DNA of 64,000 bases from Turnera subulata (GCA_028386065.3 JAKUCV010006786.1:1-64000), one strand, 5' to 3'; numbered from the stretch's first letter, positions 1 to 11,186 are shown. Notes: a model not told the origin generated them from the sequence alone. Made by a program: numbers and translations.

Positions 1-1241
1 GAGAAATGGCACCAAGTTTCTTATCGCTTTTATGTGGTTTATTTTCACAATTTGTATGTCTATGCTGATGAGAAGTGAAGTTGGGATCCCACGTTCCATT
101 GCATATCCCACTGTTCCTTTTGTTCCTACTACGAAATGGAAACTATATACTTCAATGTGTGGAGTGTCTGTTAATTTGTCACAAACTCACAATAAGTGCG
201 TTGTTTGTCATCATAATTTCCACCTTTTGGATTTGACAAAGCTATTTGGTATTTGATGTTCAAATGACCTTGTTGTTATAGGTTGAAATGGCAGTCCTTT
301 CCATGTCTTTATTATTATTTTTTTCCCTGATTTCCTTTTGGAGGATTGAATTTGGGTGCATCACGGGCTCATTGCAGTGGTGGTTTTTCCTGCATCATGT
401 ACAGAATTCCATGGGATAAATGCATTTTATATTTGTTTGACTCCAAATGCCATCCGGACTCTTTTTTCTACTTGTTTACTCGGGCTCTATAGCTTTTTAA
501 TATTGACCGGAAAATGATCTAGTTGCTAGGGGAAGGCAGTTCTAATGATATATGCGGTGCAGTATGTTGCTCGACCCCTCTACTTGTTTTTTTTTTTTTG
601 ATCATGACCCCTCTATTTGTTAAAGAGAGCTTTTATGATTAATGTGAGAATGTTAAGAATAAGACGTCAGTGGAAGGATGCTTTTGTCCCTGAAACTGGA
701 GACAATACGCATGATGTTTCAATTCAACTAGAGGGCCTTGACTGAACTTTGTAGAAAGGTTTTAACGATGGCGAACATGTATGTCTGTGATTCCGTGTAG
801 TGAAAGATGCTCGGCAGAAGAACCTTATAGCTTTAACTATTTGACACCCGAATTCAAGAAGAGAGAAAAAAAAGATTTGATTACAAGTCACTCTCCAAAC
901 CCCGCCCCCCAACCCTCACAGGCTCCATCGGTAGGATGCAAGCACAAATTAGGAGGAGAACAAAAAAGACAAAGGAAGATAGGAAACTATGATACACAAA
1001 AGATTCAGGTGCTTAGCCCAGCAAAAAAGAAGAAGAAAATGATGCTATAGGTCGTTTCTGATTAGTAAGAATAAATAAACCAACCAAACAAAGAGAAATT
1101 AAAAGCTGTGAAACAGATAAATGAGAAATTAAATTAGTGAACAACAAGGACGAGGCGGAGCTGTCATCCGTCTATGCAATATAACTAATGCAACCAAGGG
1201 ACGGCATTATTCATATTACTATATTTGTTGTGTAGTAATTA
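1..1241. other. Non-coding stretch at the left edge
   Basis: No coding exon that I can recognise. The short open frames have no family resemblance and no usable splice pattern. There are T-runs near 588-599 and an A-rich purine stretch near 865-880. The right part (about 1060-1241) lies just downstream of the PMEI stop codon and probably carries its 3' UTR. The left part could be the tail or an intron of a gene outside the window. Confidence 0.4.
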
Positions 1242-1829
1242 TTAATGAATGCCGATTGGCGGAGGATCATGCATATTAATAATGGAAAGAGCCAAAGCAG
1301 ATAAGTGGAAGGTATCGCTGTTCCTTTTGGTTAAGGGGGATGAGACACCTTGCTTCTCTTTGAAGCCATCTTCGCAAGTGGTGGAGGCATCCAGGACGGA
1401 ACTCACTTTGATATTAGCGTCGGCGTAGTTGGTGGACTTGTAATCCGCGATGGCTTCTTTGAGGGAAAGGATGGCATCGGAATAGAGACGGAAGCAATCC
1501 TTCAAGCAAGACCGAATGTAGGGATCATCATACTGATGGGATGTTTTGTTCTTGAGGAGATGCCTAATGTACTTCTTCGTGGCGGTGAGGTTTTGACGCG
1601 TTAGCTTGAGGGAGATGACGCCCAGTTGGGTGAGATTGGCGCACCGGCTGTCCGGGGCCGCCTGAAGAGAAGTGACACAGAAGTCGTAGGAGAGGTTAGG
1701 GTCATTTCGTGCGCATTTCCTGCAAGTCTCGTGGATGAGGTTGTGTGAGGGGGGCGTTGCACCTGCGTCTTGGACTCCAAAGAGCAGCAGCAGCTGGATA
1801 AAGAGTGAAATGGAAAGAATCGAACTCAT
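1242..1829 (-). CDS. Plant invertase/pectin methylesterase inhibitor (PMEI/C-VIF family), secreted
   Basis: Single-exon gene for a 195-residue protein. A hydrophobic signal peptide occupies about residues 1-25, followed by the PMEI four-helix domain. The diagnostic cysteines are visible: C36 and C51 for the first disulfide hairpin, and C112 and C152 for the second. C152 sits in a TCEDGFKEK motif typical of the group often called 'putative invertase inhibitor' (Pla a 1-like). Members block cell-wall or vacuolar acid invertase, or pectin methylesterase, in the apoplast; which enzyme is inhibited cannot be read from sequence. Extra cysteines C39, C63 and C108 are not part of the canonical four. 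The start is the first ATG and opens directly into the signal peptide. The length suits the family. Confidence 0.9.
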   Translation of the reverse strand: MSSILSISLFIQLLLLFGVQDAGATPPSHNLIHETCRKCARNDPNLSYDFCVTSLQAAPDSRCANLTQLGVISLKLTRQNLTATKKYIRHLLKNKTSHQYDDPYIRSCLKDCFRLYSDAILSLKEAIADYKSTNYADANIKVSSVLDASTTCEDGFKEKQGVSSPLTKRNSDTFHLSALALSIINMHDPPPIGIH

Positions 1830-1918
1830 CTTCTTCTTCTTTTGGTTGGTTGGTTGGTTGTCGATATATATATATATTGAGGTTGGGTGGGTGGGGGACC
1901 TTAACTATATTGCAGTGT

Positions 1919-1925
1919 TTATATA
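1919..1925 (-). promoter_or_regulatory. Probable TATA box of the PMEI gene
   Basis: On the minus strand the sequence reads TATATAA about 90 bases upstream of the PMEI start codon, a normal distance for a short plant 5' UTR. A second AT run (about 1863-1877) lies closer to the ATG, within the likely 5' UTR. Confidence 0.5.
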
Positions 1926-1929
1926 TACA

Positions 1930-3055
1930 ACATCCTGGAAGGATAACGGGTCTTTGGGGATTTTATAGTAGTAGTAAAAAGCAGGGGGGAGTTTTTTTGG
2001 ATTAGTTCCTCCGGGAAGATAGCATGACGAGGATGTTGATGAGTAGGCAGAACTTGCTGATGTTTAGAGGACAATCATGACCTCGTCGTGTCGTACTTTG
2101 GTACAACGGGAATGGGGAATTAGCCAACAAACGTAAATTAACAGTAATTTCTTTGCTTCCTAGTCAGAAATAAAATCCATAAAAGACATTGATGATGGAC
2201 CGATCGGAATTCCCGAGCCTACTCTTATTGTTTTTTCATTACAAATTGGACTCTTCTTCGTATATAGGGTGAGGAGGGGAGGTGATTAATATTGTCGTGT
2301 GGCTGTGCTGGTGCGGATGAAATTAAGCCATAGGCTAGGCTAGGCTAGGCTGGCTGGGTAGGAAGGAGGGAATTGGCGTGCATGCTATTGCTTGTGCTCA
2401 ACCCGTGGGTTCCTTCTTCCCTGTTTGGCCCGATCGAGGCGACCCACCAAACCCACCCTCCTTCCTTCCTTGTCTACTTTGCCTTAATTAGCTTAGAAGC
2501 AAGCAGTACCCTAAAAGCATTTAATTCCCGTAATCCCAAAGCTCATTAATATTCTCTTTACTCTTATACCAGCTAGGATGATGGTATTGGTTGGTGTGTC
2601 TTAATGTTTTTACTGGAATGGAATGGTTTATATGCTGAGTCGGTTATCTAAAGATTTCTCCACCTCTCCCCTTCCCATCCCATCCCATCCCATCCCTCGG
2701 CTTCCACGGGTCCAGATTTCAGCTTTTCGATCCTAACGATGTCATACACATCATTAATAGCTTCAACCACATCGATAAACAAACAAATTTTCCCTCAAAA
2801 ACAAACCCTCTAGGCCTTTAAGATTTGCCAGCAACCTCGTGGCCCTTCAAGCAACAATGACAACACTATGAAAGTTGTCTATCAAAACATAATCAAATTA
2901 ATGAACCGCCAACTAATGTTCTTGACACGTTGGCACAGGACAATCCCACATCCCCGCAGGCATTACATAATAGGTCTACCAACATGTGTTTAGAGATACC
3001 AGTCTCCCAGCAATCAATCAGTTAAAGCCCATCGAGACCTGGAAAATCTCAAGTT
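1930..3055. other. Intergenic region between PMEI and CPN10
   Basis: No coding exon recognised. It contains two short tandem arrays: four GGCTA-type units near 2330-2352 and five CCCAT units near 2672-2695. The right end, next to the CPN10 stop codon, presumably contains that gene's 3' UTR. Confidence 0.5.
2672..2696. repeat. CCCAT tandem repeat
   Basis: Perfect short tandem run of the pentamer CCCAT, about five copies, in intergenic DNA between PMEI and CPN10. Confidence 0.7.
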
Positions 3056-4992
3056 TCACTCAACCACAGCCAACAAGTCACTAGCTCTGCAGAAGCAATG
3101 CTTAGCATCGGTCCCCAAATCAACCTGCACAACGTCAATATGTCCAATCAGTAACAAGTATAAACACCATGAGGTTTTGCAACTATCAAGAAATAACGAT
3201 GATAACAACACACCATGATTTATCAAAAAAAAAAAAAATGAAAAACAGCATACAAGGTCCTATTGCGAGAGTAAACAATGTACCTTGCAAGAAATAAAAC
3301 GAAATAACATGTATGCCATAAAATGCAGCGAGGTCACTTCTAATATAAGACAATCATCTCCCTGTGCTGGATGTAGACTGCCCATAAAGGAGACCAGTAC
3401 AGTTCATAAATGAAGGGAAATGAAACCCAGTTTGCCTGGTAACTAATTTTTTTCATACTCGTGGATACAAACACTTGCACATGAAAGTTCATAGCATACT
3501 TATTTTCTTTTATCATGTGCATCTATCATTCACATCATGCAAGCTACAAGGGATAAGTAATTAAACTTTTAGCCATTTACCACCTGGCAGCACGAGCAAA
3601 CAAAATATCCATTAGCTTCCTAGTTCAATTGTCAAAAGAGCTCAGCAACCAAATAATTTCACAAGACTAAATTTCGAGCACTGGTTATATGCAGATTTCA
3701 TCACATAATTGGCTTGGAAAATTGGTTTAGTTTTGGCATTCAAATATGCTATTATCCAGGCATCATCAAGCAAACATTTCCATGAATATTGTGAGCCATT
3801 GAGTAGGATGGACTAGTGTTAGGACTCAAGACACGCCCATAATGACAAGATAACAAAGTATTTTAAGGGTAACCCCAAAACGTAGACAATCAATCCAATA
3901 ACGAAATGCAATTAGCAGGAAATGAACTTCTCCAAGTATAACCTACCTCATAAGCATTCATGTCTGACAAGAGAACCTACAAAACAAGTAAAGATTGGGT
4001 TAAATGGAAGGAACGTAGGCATATATCAAGAATATTGTGTGTTAAGCTTAATAGTAAAATAACAGGAATAAGCATAAGATAGATAGCAAGTATGCAACTC
4101 GGCAAGTAGCATAGACAGAAACAAGAGATGCAACAGTCATTGTGTTTTGGGAACTAACCTTCTTTCCAGCCTCTATTTGCTCAACTTCCGAACCAACTGA
4201 AAGCACCTGAAAAGAACTCAACAGAGTTATAATATATATACATATATATATATTTTTTTTTTAAAAAACAAAGACTAGAAAAATGGTGACGGCAGCTCAT
4301 GAAGGAGAAGGAGAAGGAGGAGGAGAAAACGGATTGAAATGGGGAAGGTACCTCCCCAGTGAGGTAGCTCTCAAATTTGACAGCAGAAGGGGCCAACAAA
4401 ACTCCACCAGCGGATTCCTGGTGCATAGAGTTGAACAAGCAAAATCAGCACACAGGGGGGGATTGCGGGTAGGAAGTAGGTAGGAGTTTTTGTAAGAGCA
4501 TATCAAGAAGAAGAGAGAAGGGAGAAGAGGGTCACCTTGGATGGTGTCTCCAGACGGATAAGGACTCTGTCAGCTTGTGGAACAACCTGATACATTCCCA
4601 CTCCAAATCATTACCCCAATTTTCTAAACTAGAGAACAACAACAACAACAACAAACAATACAGAGAGAGACATGTTATGATTATGAAGGAAGAATTTACC
4701 TTGCTCGGTTCCCATTTCAGGGACATTGCTCTGATTCTCATAGAATTTCTCCTCAGTCCTGGCAATTCCCAGACAGGAGATTTAGTGGGAAAAACAAATA
4801 TGGTTTCTTTAAAAGAAAAAAAGAAAGAAAAAAACTTTAAACCGAAAGAATAAGGGGAAAATGAATTATAAGGGGAGAGATGGAGAATTACTAACCCACG
4901 AGTGTGTGTCGAGACAGGGAAGGAGGAGTGGGTTTTGGAAGGAAGGAGGCGAGTTGTGGATTTGGGGAGGTAACAAATGTAGACGACGCCAT
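3056..4992 (-). CDS. CPN10: Chloroplast 10 kDa chaperonin (CPN10, GroES-type)
   Basis: Seven exons on the minus strand: 4992-4896, 4758-4700, 4586-4536, 4417-4352, 4206-4159, 3976-3947, 3124-3056. They join to 420 nt coding 139 residues. The first about 50 residues are a Ser/Pro-rich transit peptide starting MASSTF. The mature part begins near KWEPSKVVPQADRVL and contains the GroES mobile-loop signature ESAGGVLL, then the GE and GSEV segments and a C-terminal DLLAVVE. This short single-domain plastid form, as opposed to the tandem 20 kDa CPN20, works as a heptameric co-chaperonin that caps the CPN60 ring in the stroma. All introns are GT-AG. The ATG is supported by the transit peptide and overall length. 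Recognition is from memory of the Arabidopsis plastid CPN10 (At2g44650). Confidence 0.93.
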
Positions 4993-5462
4993 GGATAAGG
5001 CCATTAGAGGGGAGAGATTCAGCAGATAACACCCAGAAACCAAAAGAAATGTTAAAAAGTAGCCAAAAACCCTACCCTCACTCTCTCCACTTAAAATTAG
5101 AACCCTTCTCTTTTATTTATGTTAAACCTGCCTATTCTCTTATCATATATGTTAAGGAAAAATACATATTTCGTTTCGAGTAACCCCCTAACTCTTATCG
5201 CGCAAGTTCTGGAATCTTCTCTCCCGTCATTTTGTACCATCCTCTTGTACAAATTTTTTCTATCTCGTGCGGGCGGGCATACGATAAGGCTCTATAAAAC
5301 GTATGTATCATATTAATAATAACTAATTCGTCAAAAAAGAAATATTAATAATAACTAAATTTCATTGAAGATATTCATTTTGGTGTTCACAATAATACGT
5401 TTTTTTTTAAAAAAAAAGAGTACTTTTTTATGCATAATATTTAGTAATTTTACCAATTTGTT

Positions 5463-5610
5463 TAGGCTTAATACCTTTTTTGGCCCCTTAGTTTGGCAAC
5501 CACTTTAATTTTAGCCACCTAACTTTTAATTTTTTGATTTTGCACTTTAATTTGGTAATGATTAGGTATTTTCACTCTCTAACCCATTCCAATAGATAAA
5601 ATTATTGACA
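5463..5610. repeat. End of a common dispersed plant repeat (inferred)
   Basis: The stretch alternates phrases of the type 'taatacc...ttggccccttag...aactttaattttt...ttgcacttta'. This diction is seen at the ends of many uncharacterised dispersed repeats in eudicot genomes. A similar phrase pattern recurs near 63545-63680. Only one end is visible and no partner terminus was found. Confidence 0.35.
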
Positions 5611-7142
5611 TGTAGGTTGCCTAACACATATTAACTCCTTATTTAGTAATTTTCTTTCCTACAAAATCATCCCAAGCCAAATTGCCCGAACAAAAAAACG
5701 ATTTATGACCCGATATAAAACCCGAAAACAAATACAAGAAGGAAACAAAATCGGTTTACTATTCCCACTCTCTAGATCTTAGGAAGTGATAGGAAAGATG
5801 ACACACTAGGACCGGGAGTGGAGAAAATTAGATAATCTTTTTGCAACTCTCACATTTGATAAAAATAGTACTGATTCCCATTTTTATCCGTTCTCGAAAG
5901 TAAGTAGTGGCAACCAGGGTCAAGCTAGTGTTAAGATGTCTATGCAAACACAGTGGCATCAAATCCATCACCCCCCACCCTGTATCCACCTCCCTCTGCC
6001 TCTCTTCTAAGCAAACACTTTGTCAAAGCATTGGTTTGACGCCCAATGATGTAAAAAAAAAAAATAGAAACACAATAAAGTCATCAGCATCACACTAAAA
6101 ACTTTCCAACAATACAACAATGGGTACGAGGAAAATTGTTGATTTTTATCAAACCTGCCAACAACCCTAGACAGACATACATATTACTCCTTCCATAAAG
6201 ACTTTAGCTACAAACGAAAAAAGTACACGATACACTTGGTATCAAATCATATTCTCCTAAAGTTTTCAACTCCTCCACAATCCTTCAACGAAATGCCACG
6301 CCCCTGCACAATGAACCAATTGCGTCTAGTCCAGCGAAAAAAAAAAGAAAAAACATTTACCACCAATCCAATTCCAAATTCAACATATCCACATAGCCCT
6401 CTTTTGGCACCTCGTCTAACTGTCAAACCAACCAAACTAAGAAGAACAAATTTATGCCATCAGAAACAATCAAACGACAAAAATCACCGACCAAACAGAT
6501 ATCTGCATATAATGCGAGGTTAAGGGCACCGTTACATCGTTGACCATAGATTGCGAACCAGTTGAAGAAATCATCAGAAATATGACGAGACGATGCACGA
6601 GCGCATACATTGCATTCTTAGAACATGCCTGAATCCCACTCTTAACATACACCGTCAACATGGACATGGACTTTGACTGTACAAAAAAGTATGTCAAGAT
6701 GAAGAGAACTTGGAACCAAGGAATCAAAGAAAATTCCGTTGTAAATTTGTCTTGATGCAAAAGCATAGGCCTTTCCTTTGGTCCCCAAAACAGAGTATCT
6801 ACTCTTATCTTCGAAAGGCCGTGAGCTATGTGTAAGGCACAAGTGTTGCATATTACCATTGTCCAAAAATGAAGATAATTCTAAGTGTCAATCAGAGGCT
6901 GCAACATATGAATGCATAGGATTTCAGAAATGGGAAATGATTACCTCTCACTTTGATTCTGAGAGCATTGCGGGAGATGAGGCTGAAGACCCTTTATTTC
7001 CACCAACCCTGTTTGCCTCTATTTTTCGCATAATCCTAAAAGCAATGAAAAACAAAAGCAACTAATGTCAGGTCTACTATTCCCAGTTTTTGCAAACATA
7101 GCACGTGACTAATCAAAGGCAGTATCAAATTGGAAATTCATC

Positions 7143-7193
7143 CACATCCGAGAAGGTGGCTTATTACCGGAATAAGCCACCTTCTCGGATGTG
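7143..7193. repeat. Perfect inverted repeat, 23-bp stem with 5-nt loop
   Basis: Bases 7143-7165 are the exact reverse complement of 7171-7193, with loop ACCGG. Pairing stops sharply at both ends. The stem is GC-richer than the flanks. No surrounding gene or terminal repeats explain it. Confidence 0.9.
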
Positions 7194-8025
7194 CGATCCA
7201 TTGATTGCATATTCTGCCTGTATCATCATTCATAATGAATGAATACCCAGAAAGCAGCAGCATTTGGATGGATTAAAATAATAAATGATGGATGATGATG
7301 ATGATACAGTAGTCAAAGAGAAGTCACCTTACAACAGAAAGAAAATCATATTCGTCCTATACCATATCTATCTATCTATCTATCCATATAAATGCAGCAC
7401 AAACACAAACATAAAGAGACACCGTAATCGTGAGGAGGGAGCATAATATATGATTTGATTGCAACAAAAAAAAGAAAAAAAAAAGAAGAGGGGAAAGCAT
7501 CGTATAAAATATATATTACCAGAGTTGAGTAAATCCTTCCATTAGATTAGATAGATATGCCTTTCTTTCTAGTTTGCTCTCTGGACGGGGGGGTGACACA
7601 AAAGGTATCAAAGTGTGGAGCAAGAATAAGTTTTGCTGATTTTTTTTTTTTTATAAGAAAAAGATTTTATAAAAGGAAGTATCGTTTCTTCTTCTTCTTC
7701 TTCTTAAATGCTCTGTTGTTGTTGTTGTTGTTGTTGGGGTTGGGGACTCCTAACTAAGTGTTTATACATAAGATTACAGCTGGGGGTTTCAGCTTCCGAG
7801 GCGGAAGAATCAAGAGGAGGAGGAGGAGACAAGAGAGAGTCTTCTCGGAAGCGGAAGACTACTAGTCGTCTGTAATCCCTCCCGAGTCAAAAAAGAAACA
7901 AGGAGGGACTGGGCCTCCCTTTGGCCCAAAAAAAATTACTTTTTGGACCGAAAGCAGCAACGAACGGCTACTCGGGGGACCACCTTTCTTCTCTCGTCTT
8001 CTCTTCTCTTTCCTTCCCTTCCACA

Positions 8026-8028
<3 letters not shown>

Positions 8029-8050
<22 letters not shown>
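8029..8050 (+). repeat. CT microsatellite in the presumed leader/promoter
   Basis: About eleven CT units within a long pyrimidine-rich tract some 300 bases upstream of the next ATG. Such Y-patch/CT tracts are frequent in plant core promoters and leaders. Confidence 0.7.
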
Positions 8051-8058
<8 letters not shown>

Positions 8059-8354
8059 GCCAGTGCCAAACCGTGTTTTATTTTATCCTCCTTTTTTCTT
8101 TCTTTTCCTCATAAACAAATACTTCCATTTTCTCGCAATGTTGTTGGTTGGGTCCTCTTTTTTTATGAGGACTAGCAGCTGGGGTATGTTATGAATATCT
8201 CCTCTCAATAATATCATACTAATATCCTCCTCTAATAGTGCTAACCACCAAACCCAGCGCCCAGCCCCCATAATCTTTGCTGCTACTGCTGCTGCTGTGC
8301 GTGTGTTGTTGTTGTTGTTGAGTACTTGAAGACAAAGGAAGGGAAGGGAGGGAG

Positions 8355-10052
8355 ATGGCACTCAACCTGCATTTTGGGCGTGCCGCCTCTATACTCCTCC
8401 TTTCTCATCTACTCCTACTGCTACTGCTAGCCTCTGTTGTTCACTCCAACCACCACCATGGTATCTACTCATTGCATCTCCACCTCCCTTTCTTTTTCCT
8501 CTTTCCCTCTCCCTTTCACTCCCTCTCTTTCTCTTTCTGTGTCTAATATATGTTGCCCTGCTGGACTGGTTTTTAGTTTATACCCTCTTTAGTTACTGCT
8601 TTTCTAAAAAAAACATGTGCCATCTTCCATATCCCTCCACTCTCTGTTCCCCTTTTGGTTAAGCTTCTAAGGCTAAAATTACTTCCATATATTCCATGGA
8701 GCCCCGAACGATTCAGGCTTTCTTTTTTCTCTCTTTTCAAACATTACTTTTACTGTCCCATCCCACCTAGCTACAAAATCCATCCGCATATAACCACTAT
8801 TTAATTATTGTTGCATCCATGTTAAATCTTTTTCACACAAGTTTCATATATGATTCTGTATGTGATGTTGATATACAAAATTACTTGCTCTTTTTTTTTT
8901 TGTTATAAGATCCCCATACCATTCTTATTAAGCCTTGTCTACCTGAGACTGAGAGTGTGTTGTGTGCCTGTCTAGCTTAAGATTCACACATTGTCCCTTT
9001 AAATAATATATATATCCCCTTTCGGAGATGGCTACCCTGACCTGTATGTATCTATGCTAATTAGTTCAGTCTTGCTTCCACTAGCTTAGCTAGTCATATG
9101 TCGAAATGCCAAAGGTCTACATCCCCATCAATTCTGTTTCTATAAACATATTATATAATTACCACTAGCCATATGTTCAAAGACAACTCGTATATATCTT
9201 CATCACCCGCTCCCACTACCTGGGAGCCCATCCATTTCTTATGATTGGATCCATTTGTGACCTGTGTGTGCTGTCTGTGCATCATCACTTTGCAAAACTG
9301 TACCTCCATCAAAATCCGAGAGAGATGGTGGAAATATGCGCATTGATATATATATATATTGCGGAAAGAAATTTGGAAATGATGATAGAAATTAGATTGT
9401 TTCTTGTAAATTCTTCATCTAATTATTACGTAATATGTACATTCTTCGGCGCACAGGAAACCCTGCAAACGATATTGTTGACATCATTAACAGTAATCGC
9501 ACATCCCACAAACTCCACCGCCTGAATGATAGCCCAGGTCTTGGCTGCATGGCCCTGCAATATGTAGAATTGTGCAAGGGCAACTGCACTGCCGATGGTG
9601 TTGCAAACTGCAAACCAACAGAGGATGACTTCACTGAGGTTTTTGCTCCCAATTGCGGTGTGGAGCTACCGACTTTTGGGGCCATAACCGGCCACATTGT
9701 TGGTTGTCAATCCAAGTATCTTGAGCCATCCCTGGCCTACGCGCATGTTCTCGTCAAAGACAATACAAGTTTGTCAATTTTGAGGAATAGGTCGCATACA
9801 GAGGTGGGAGTGGGCATGGTTGGGGATCATAAAGGTGCTTTCTTTTGGGGTATTCTGTTCAGCAATGGCCAGACAAACTCCACATTTGTTCTTGAAGATA
9901 ATGGCAAAGGTATAAAGCAGAAAAAAGGATGCTTCAGCGGAAGCTCTTTCCCCTGCAGTAGCGCACACCAAATACGGGTGCTTCTTGACACCATGATCTT
10001 TAATATTATTATTATGTGTGTTGTCTTACTGCATTTGCTTGTTCCAATGTAA
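8355..10052 (+). CDS. Secreted, probably GPI-anchored plant glycoprotein of unknown function
   Basis: Two exons: 8355-8460 and 9457-10052, joined across a 996-nt GT-AG intron, giving 233 residues. Exon 1 encodes a strongly hydrophobic signal peptide with a run of leucines. Exon 2 carries a Cys-rich ectodomain with many N-glycosylation sequons (for example NRT, NCT, NTS, NRS, NST) and conserved-looking blocks such as NRTSHKL, SPGLGCMAL, HTEVGVG and GQTNSTFVLED. The C-terminus is a short polar stretch and then a hydrophobic tail ending VLLHLLVPM, as in GPI-attachment signals. It resembles plant proteins annotated as GPI-anchored glycoproteins or, misleadingly, 'ferredoxin-like'. The ectodomain recalls an SCP/CAP-like layout, which is inference only. 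The intron falls right after the signal peptide. Confidence 0.8.
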
Positions 10053-10375
10053 CTCATTAGCAAGTGTGTGGCATTGTGAATTAGCTCCTGAGGCAATGGA
10101 TGGTTGTGTCCACAGATTTTGTTACATACTTGAGGGAAAATAACAGATTTTTGTTAAAATTTATGTCTTTACAGAAGTGTATTTGTTTTCCTTCATTTTC
10201 TTTGGGATTGTTATTATCATGCTTAACCCTCTTGATTTTGCCTAGCGCCAAAACAGTTGATTATCTTTTGTGAAGGGATCCCCATTCCCCGTAGTAGTGA
10301 AAGGGAGCCCCCATTAAATGAGATTCCAGTCTTCATTCACAAAAAAAAAGGAAATTGCAGAATGCATTATTATTA

Positions 10376-10550
10376 TCACAGGTGTATTTCTTTTGAGAGG
10401 GATGCAAACCAGAGGGTTCTCGAGTTTGCTTCGATGCCTAAGAAGTACCGTAGAGGACCAAGGTCAGTCATGGCAAAATCATGGCGCAAGTGAGTAATAA
10501 TGTCCTGTAGAGTGGCTGTAGAATTCCCTGTAATCAAGTCACATTTTTTA
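10376..10550 (-). mobile_element. Ty1/copia reverse-transcriptase remnant
   Basis: Minus-strand reading gives a stretch with the copia RT hallmark FAMTDLGPLRYFLGIE, preceded by an LITGN-type segment that follows the catalytic YVDD in intact elements. Only about 55 residues survive; the catalytic motif itself, integrase, RNase H and LTRs are not seen nearby. It lies about 0.4 kb downstream of the GPI-protein gene and beside the MTP fragments. Confidence 0.75.
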
Positions 10551-10557
10551 TTGATGC

Positions 10558-10712
10558 AGCCCATATCATGATGGTGATACTGAGCATATGCACAGGCACA
10601 GTGATGAGGATCATCACACAGACATGAACATCAACATTACTGAATCTCTGCTTATAAGTGGCTCGGAAGTGGTAAATAGGGCCAAACAAAAGAAGTCAAG
10701 GAACATCAATGT
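10558..10712 (+). pseudogene. MTP/ZAT-type zinc transporter fragment: His-rich loop exon (plus orientation)
   Basis: An open segment beginning after an AG at about 10558 encodes an His/Asp-rich stretch (HDGDTEHMHRHSDEDHH) followed by TESLLISGSE and KKSRNINVQ. In plant metal tolerance protein 1 (cation diffusion facilitator) the cytosolic His-rich loop ends with KKxRNINVQ before the next membrane helices. Here the frame runs into an inverted copy and a stop within about 30 bases, and no downstream MTP helices follow. Confidence 0.7.
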
Positions 10713-10796
10713 ACAGAGGTTCAGTATTGTTGTTCCTTGACTTCTTTTGTTTGGCCCTATTTTTCACTTGCGAGCCACTTATAAGCAGAGGTTCAG
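10640..10796. repeat. Fold-back duplication of the MTP loop segment
   Basis: The left arm 10640-10704 pairs with the right arm 10732-10796 (about 65 nt, a handful of mismatches) around a 27-nt loop that itself repeats the CAGAGGTTCAGT phrase. Both arms encode the same MTP segment, on opposite strands. Confidence 0.85.
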
Positions 10797-11186
10797 TGAA
10801 TTTCTTAGAATTGAAATCTATAAGACTGACGGGGAATTGCTTTCCCATCCTGCCGCCCAGAGAGAGAATAAGGAGATTGCAAATGCTGCAACTTCTGATA
10901 GATGATGAGCTGCATCTGTCAACATTGCAAGACTGTTAGCTTTAATGCCTCCGGCAACCTCTACGCTAATGAAGATAACGCAGAGCTCAACTGCAATTAA
11001 GAGTTTCCTCATTGATTGTGACCGCTCCTTTGCATCTTTCGCTTGTGTACTAGTATTAGCATCTAAAACTACACAAGGTGCACCCCTCCAGATCTTACTC
11101 CCACTCACCAATTCCTCTGTTGGCATCCGACGATTCTTCCATGAATTTCAATCATGTGTCCCATGTTCAGAATTCGGCACTTCCAT
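10732..11186 (-). pseudogene. MTP/ZAT-type zinc transporter pseudogene, N-terminal part (minus orientation)
   Basis: From the ATG at 11186, minus-strand frames give an MTP1-like start (MEVPNSEHG), an early frame break, then TEELVSGSKIW, a Cys-containing APCVVLDA, AKERSQSMRKLLIAV, GGIKANSLAMLTDAAH and FAISLFSLWAAGWES. This is the N-terminus through transmembrane helix 2 of a cation diffusion facilitator that loads zinc into the vacuole. After GWES a one-base shift is needed to recover PRQSY. The frame then jumps to the loop motif TEPLLISGSQ and KKSRN, skipping several helices. The early stop, frameshifts and internal deletion make it non-functional. An HH where the family normally has HLLSD is another sign of decay. 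Confidence 0.8.

Larger units (their letters stand above)
4993..8354. other. Intergenic region with repeats; no confident gene
   Basis: The left end is the CPN10 promoter and 5' UTR. The region holds a dispersed-repeat end near 5465-5600, a perfect 23-bp hairpin at 7143-7193, a TATC microsatellite near 7367-7384, and pyrimidine-rich 5' leader DNA of the next gene (8000-8350) with a CT run at about 8029-8050. Open frames around 6470-7065 overlap on both strands and match no family that I recognise. They could be a decayed gene fragment. Confidence 0.45.

Noticed and set aside
4532..5032. 166-residue minus-strand frame
   Set aside because: It reads through exons and introns of CPN10 in the wrong frame; the spliced plastid chaperonin explains the coding signal.
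6470..7065. Overlapping frames on both strands as a possible gene
   Set aside because: No family resemblance, no consistent exon chain and frames interrupted by stops; at best a decayed fragment.
11164..11182. GAATTCGGCAC resembling a cDNA-library adaptor
   Set aside because: The same bases encode the MTP N-terminus (PNSEH on the minus strand), so they are genuine gene-derived sequence.
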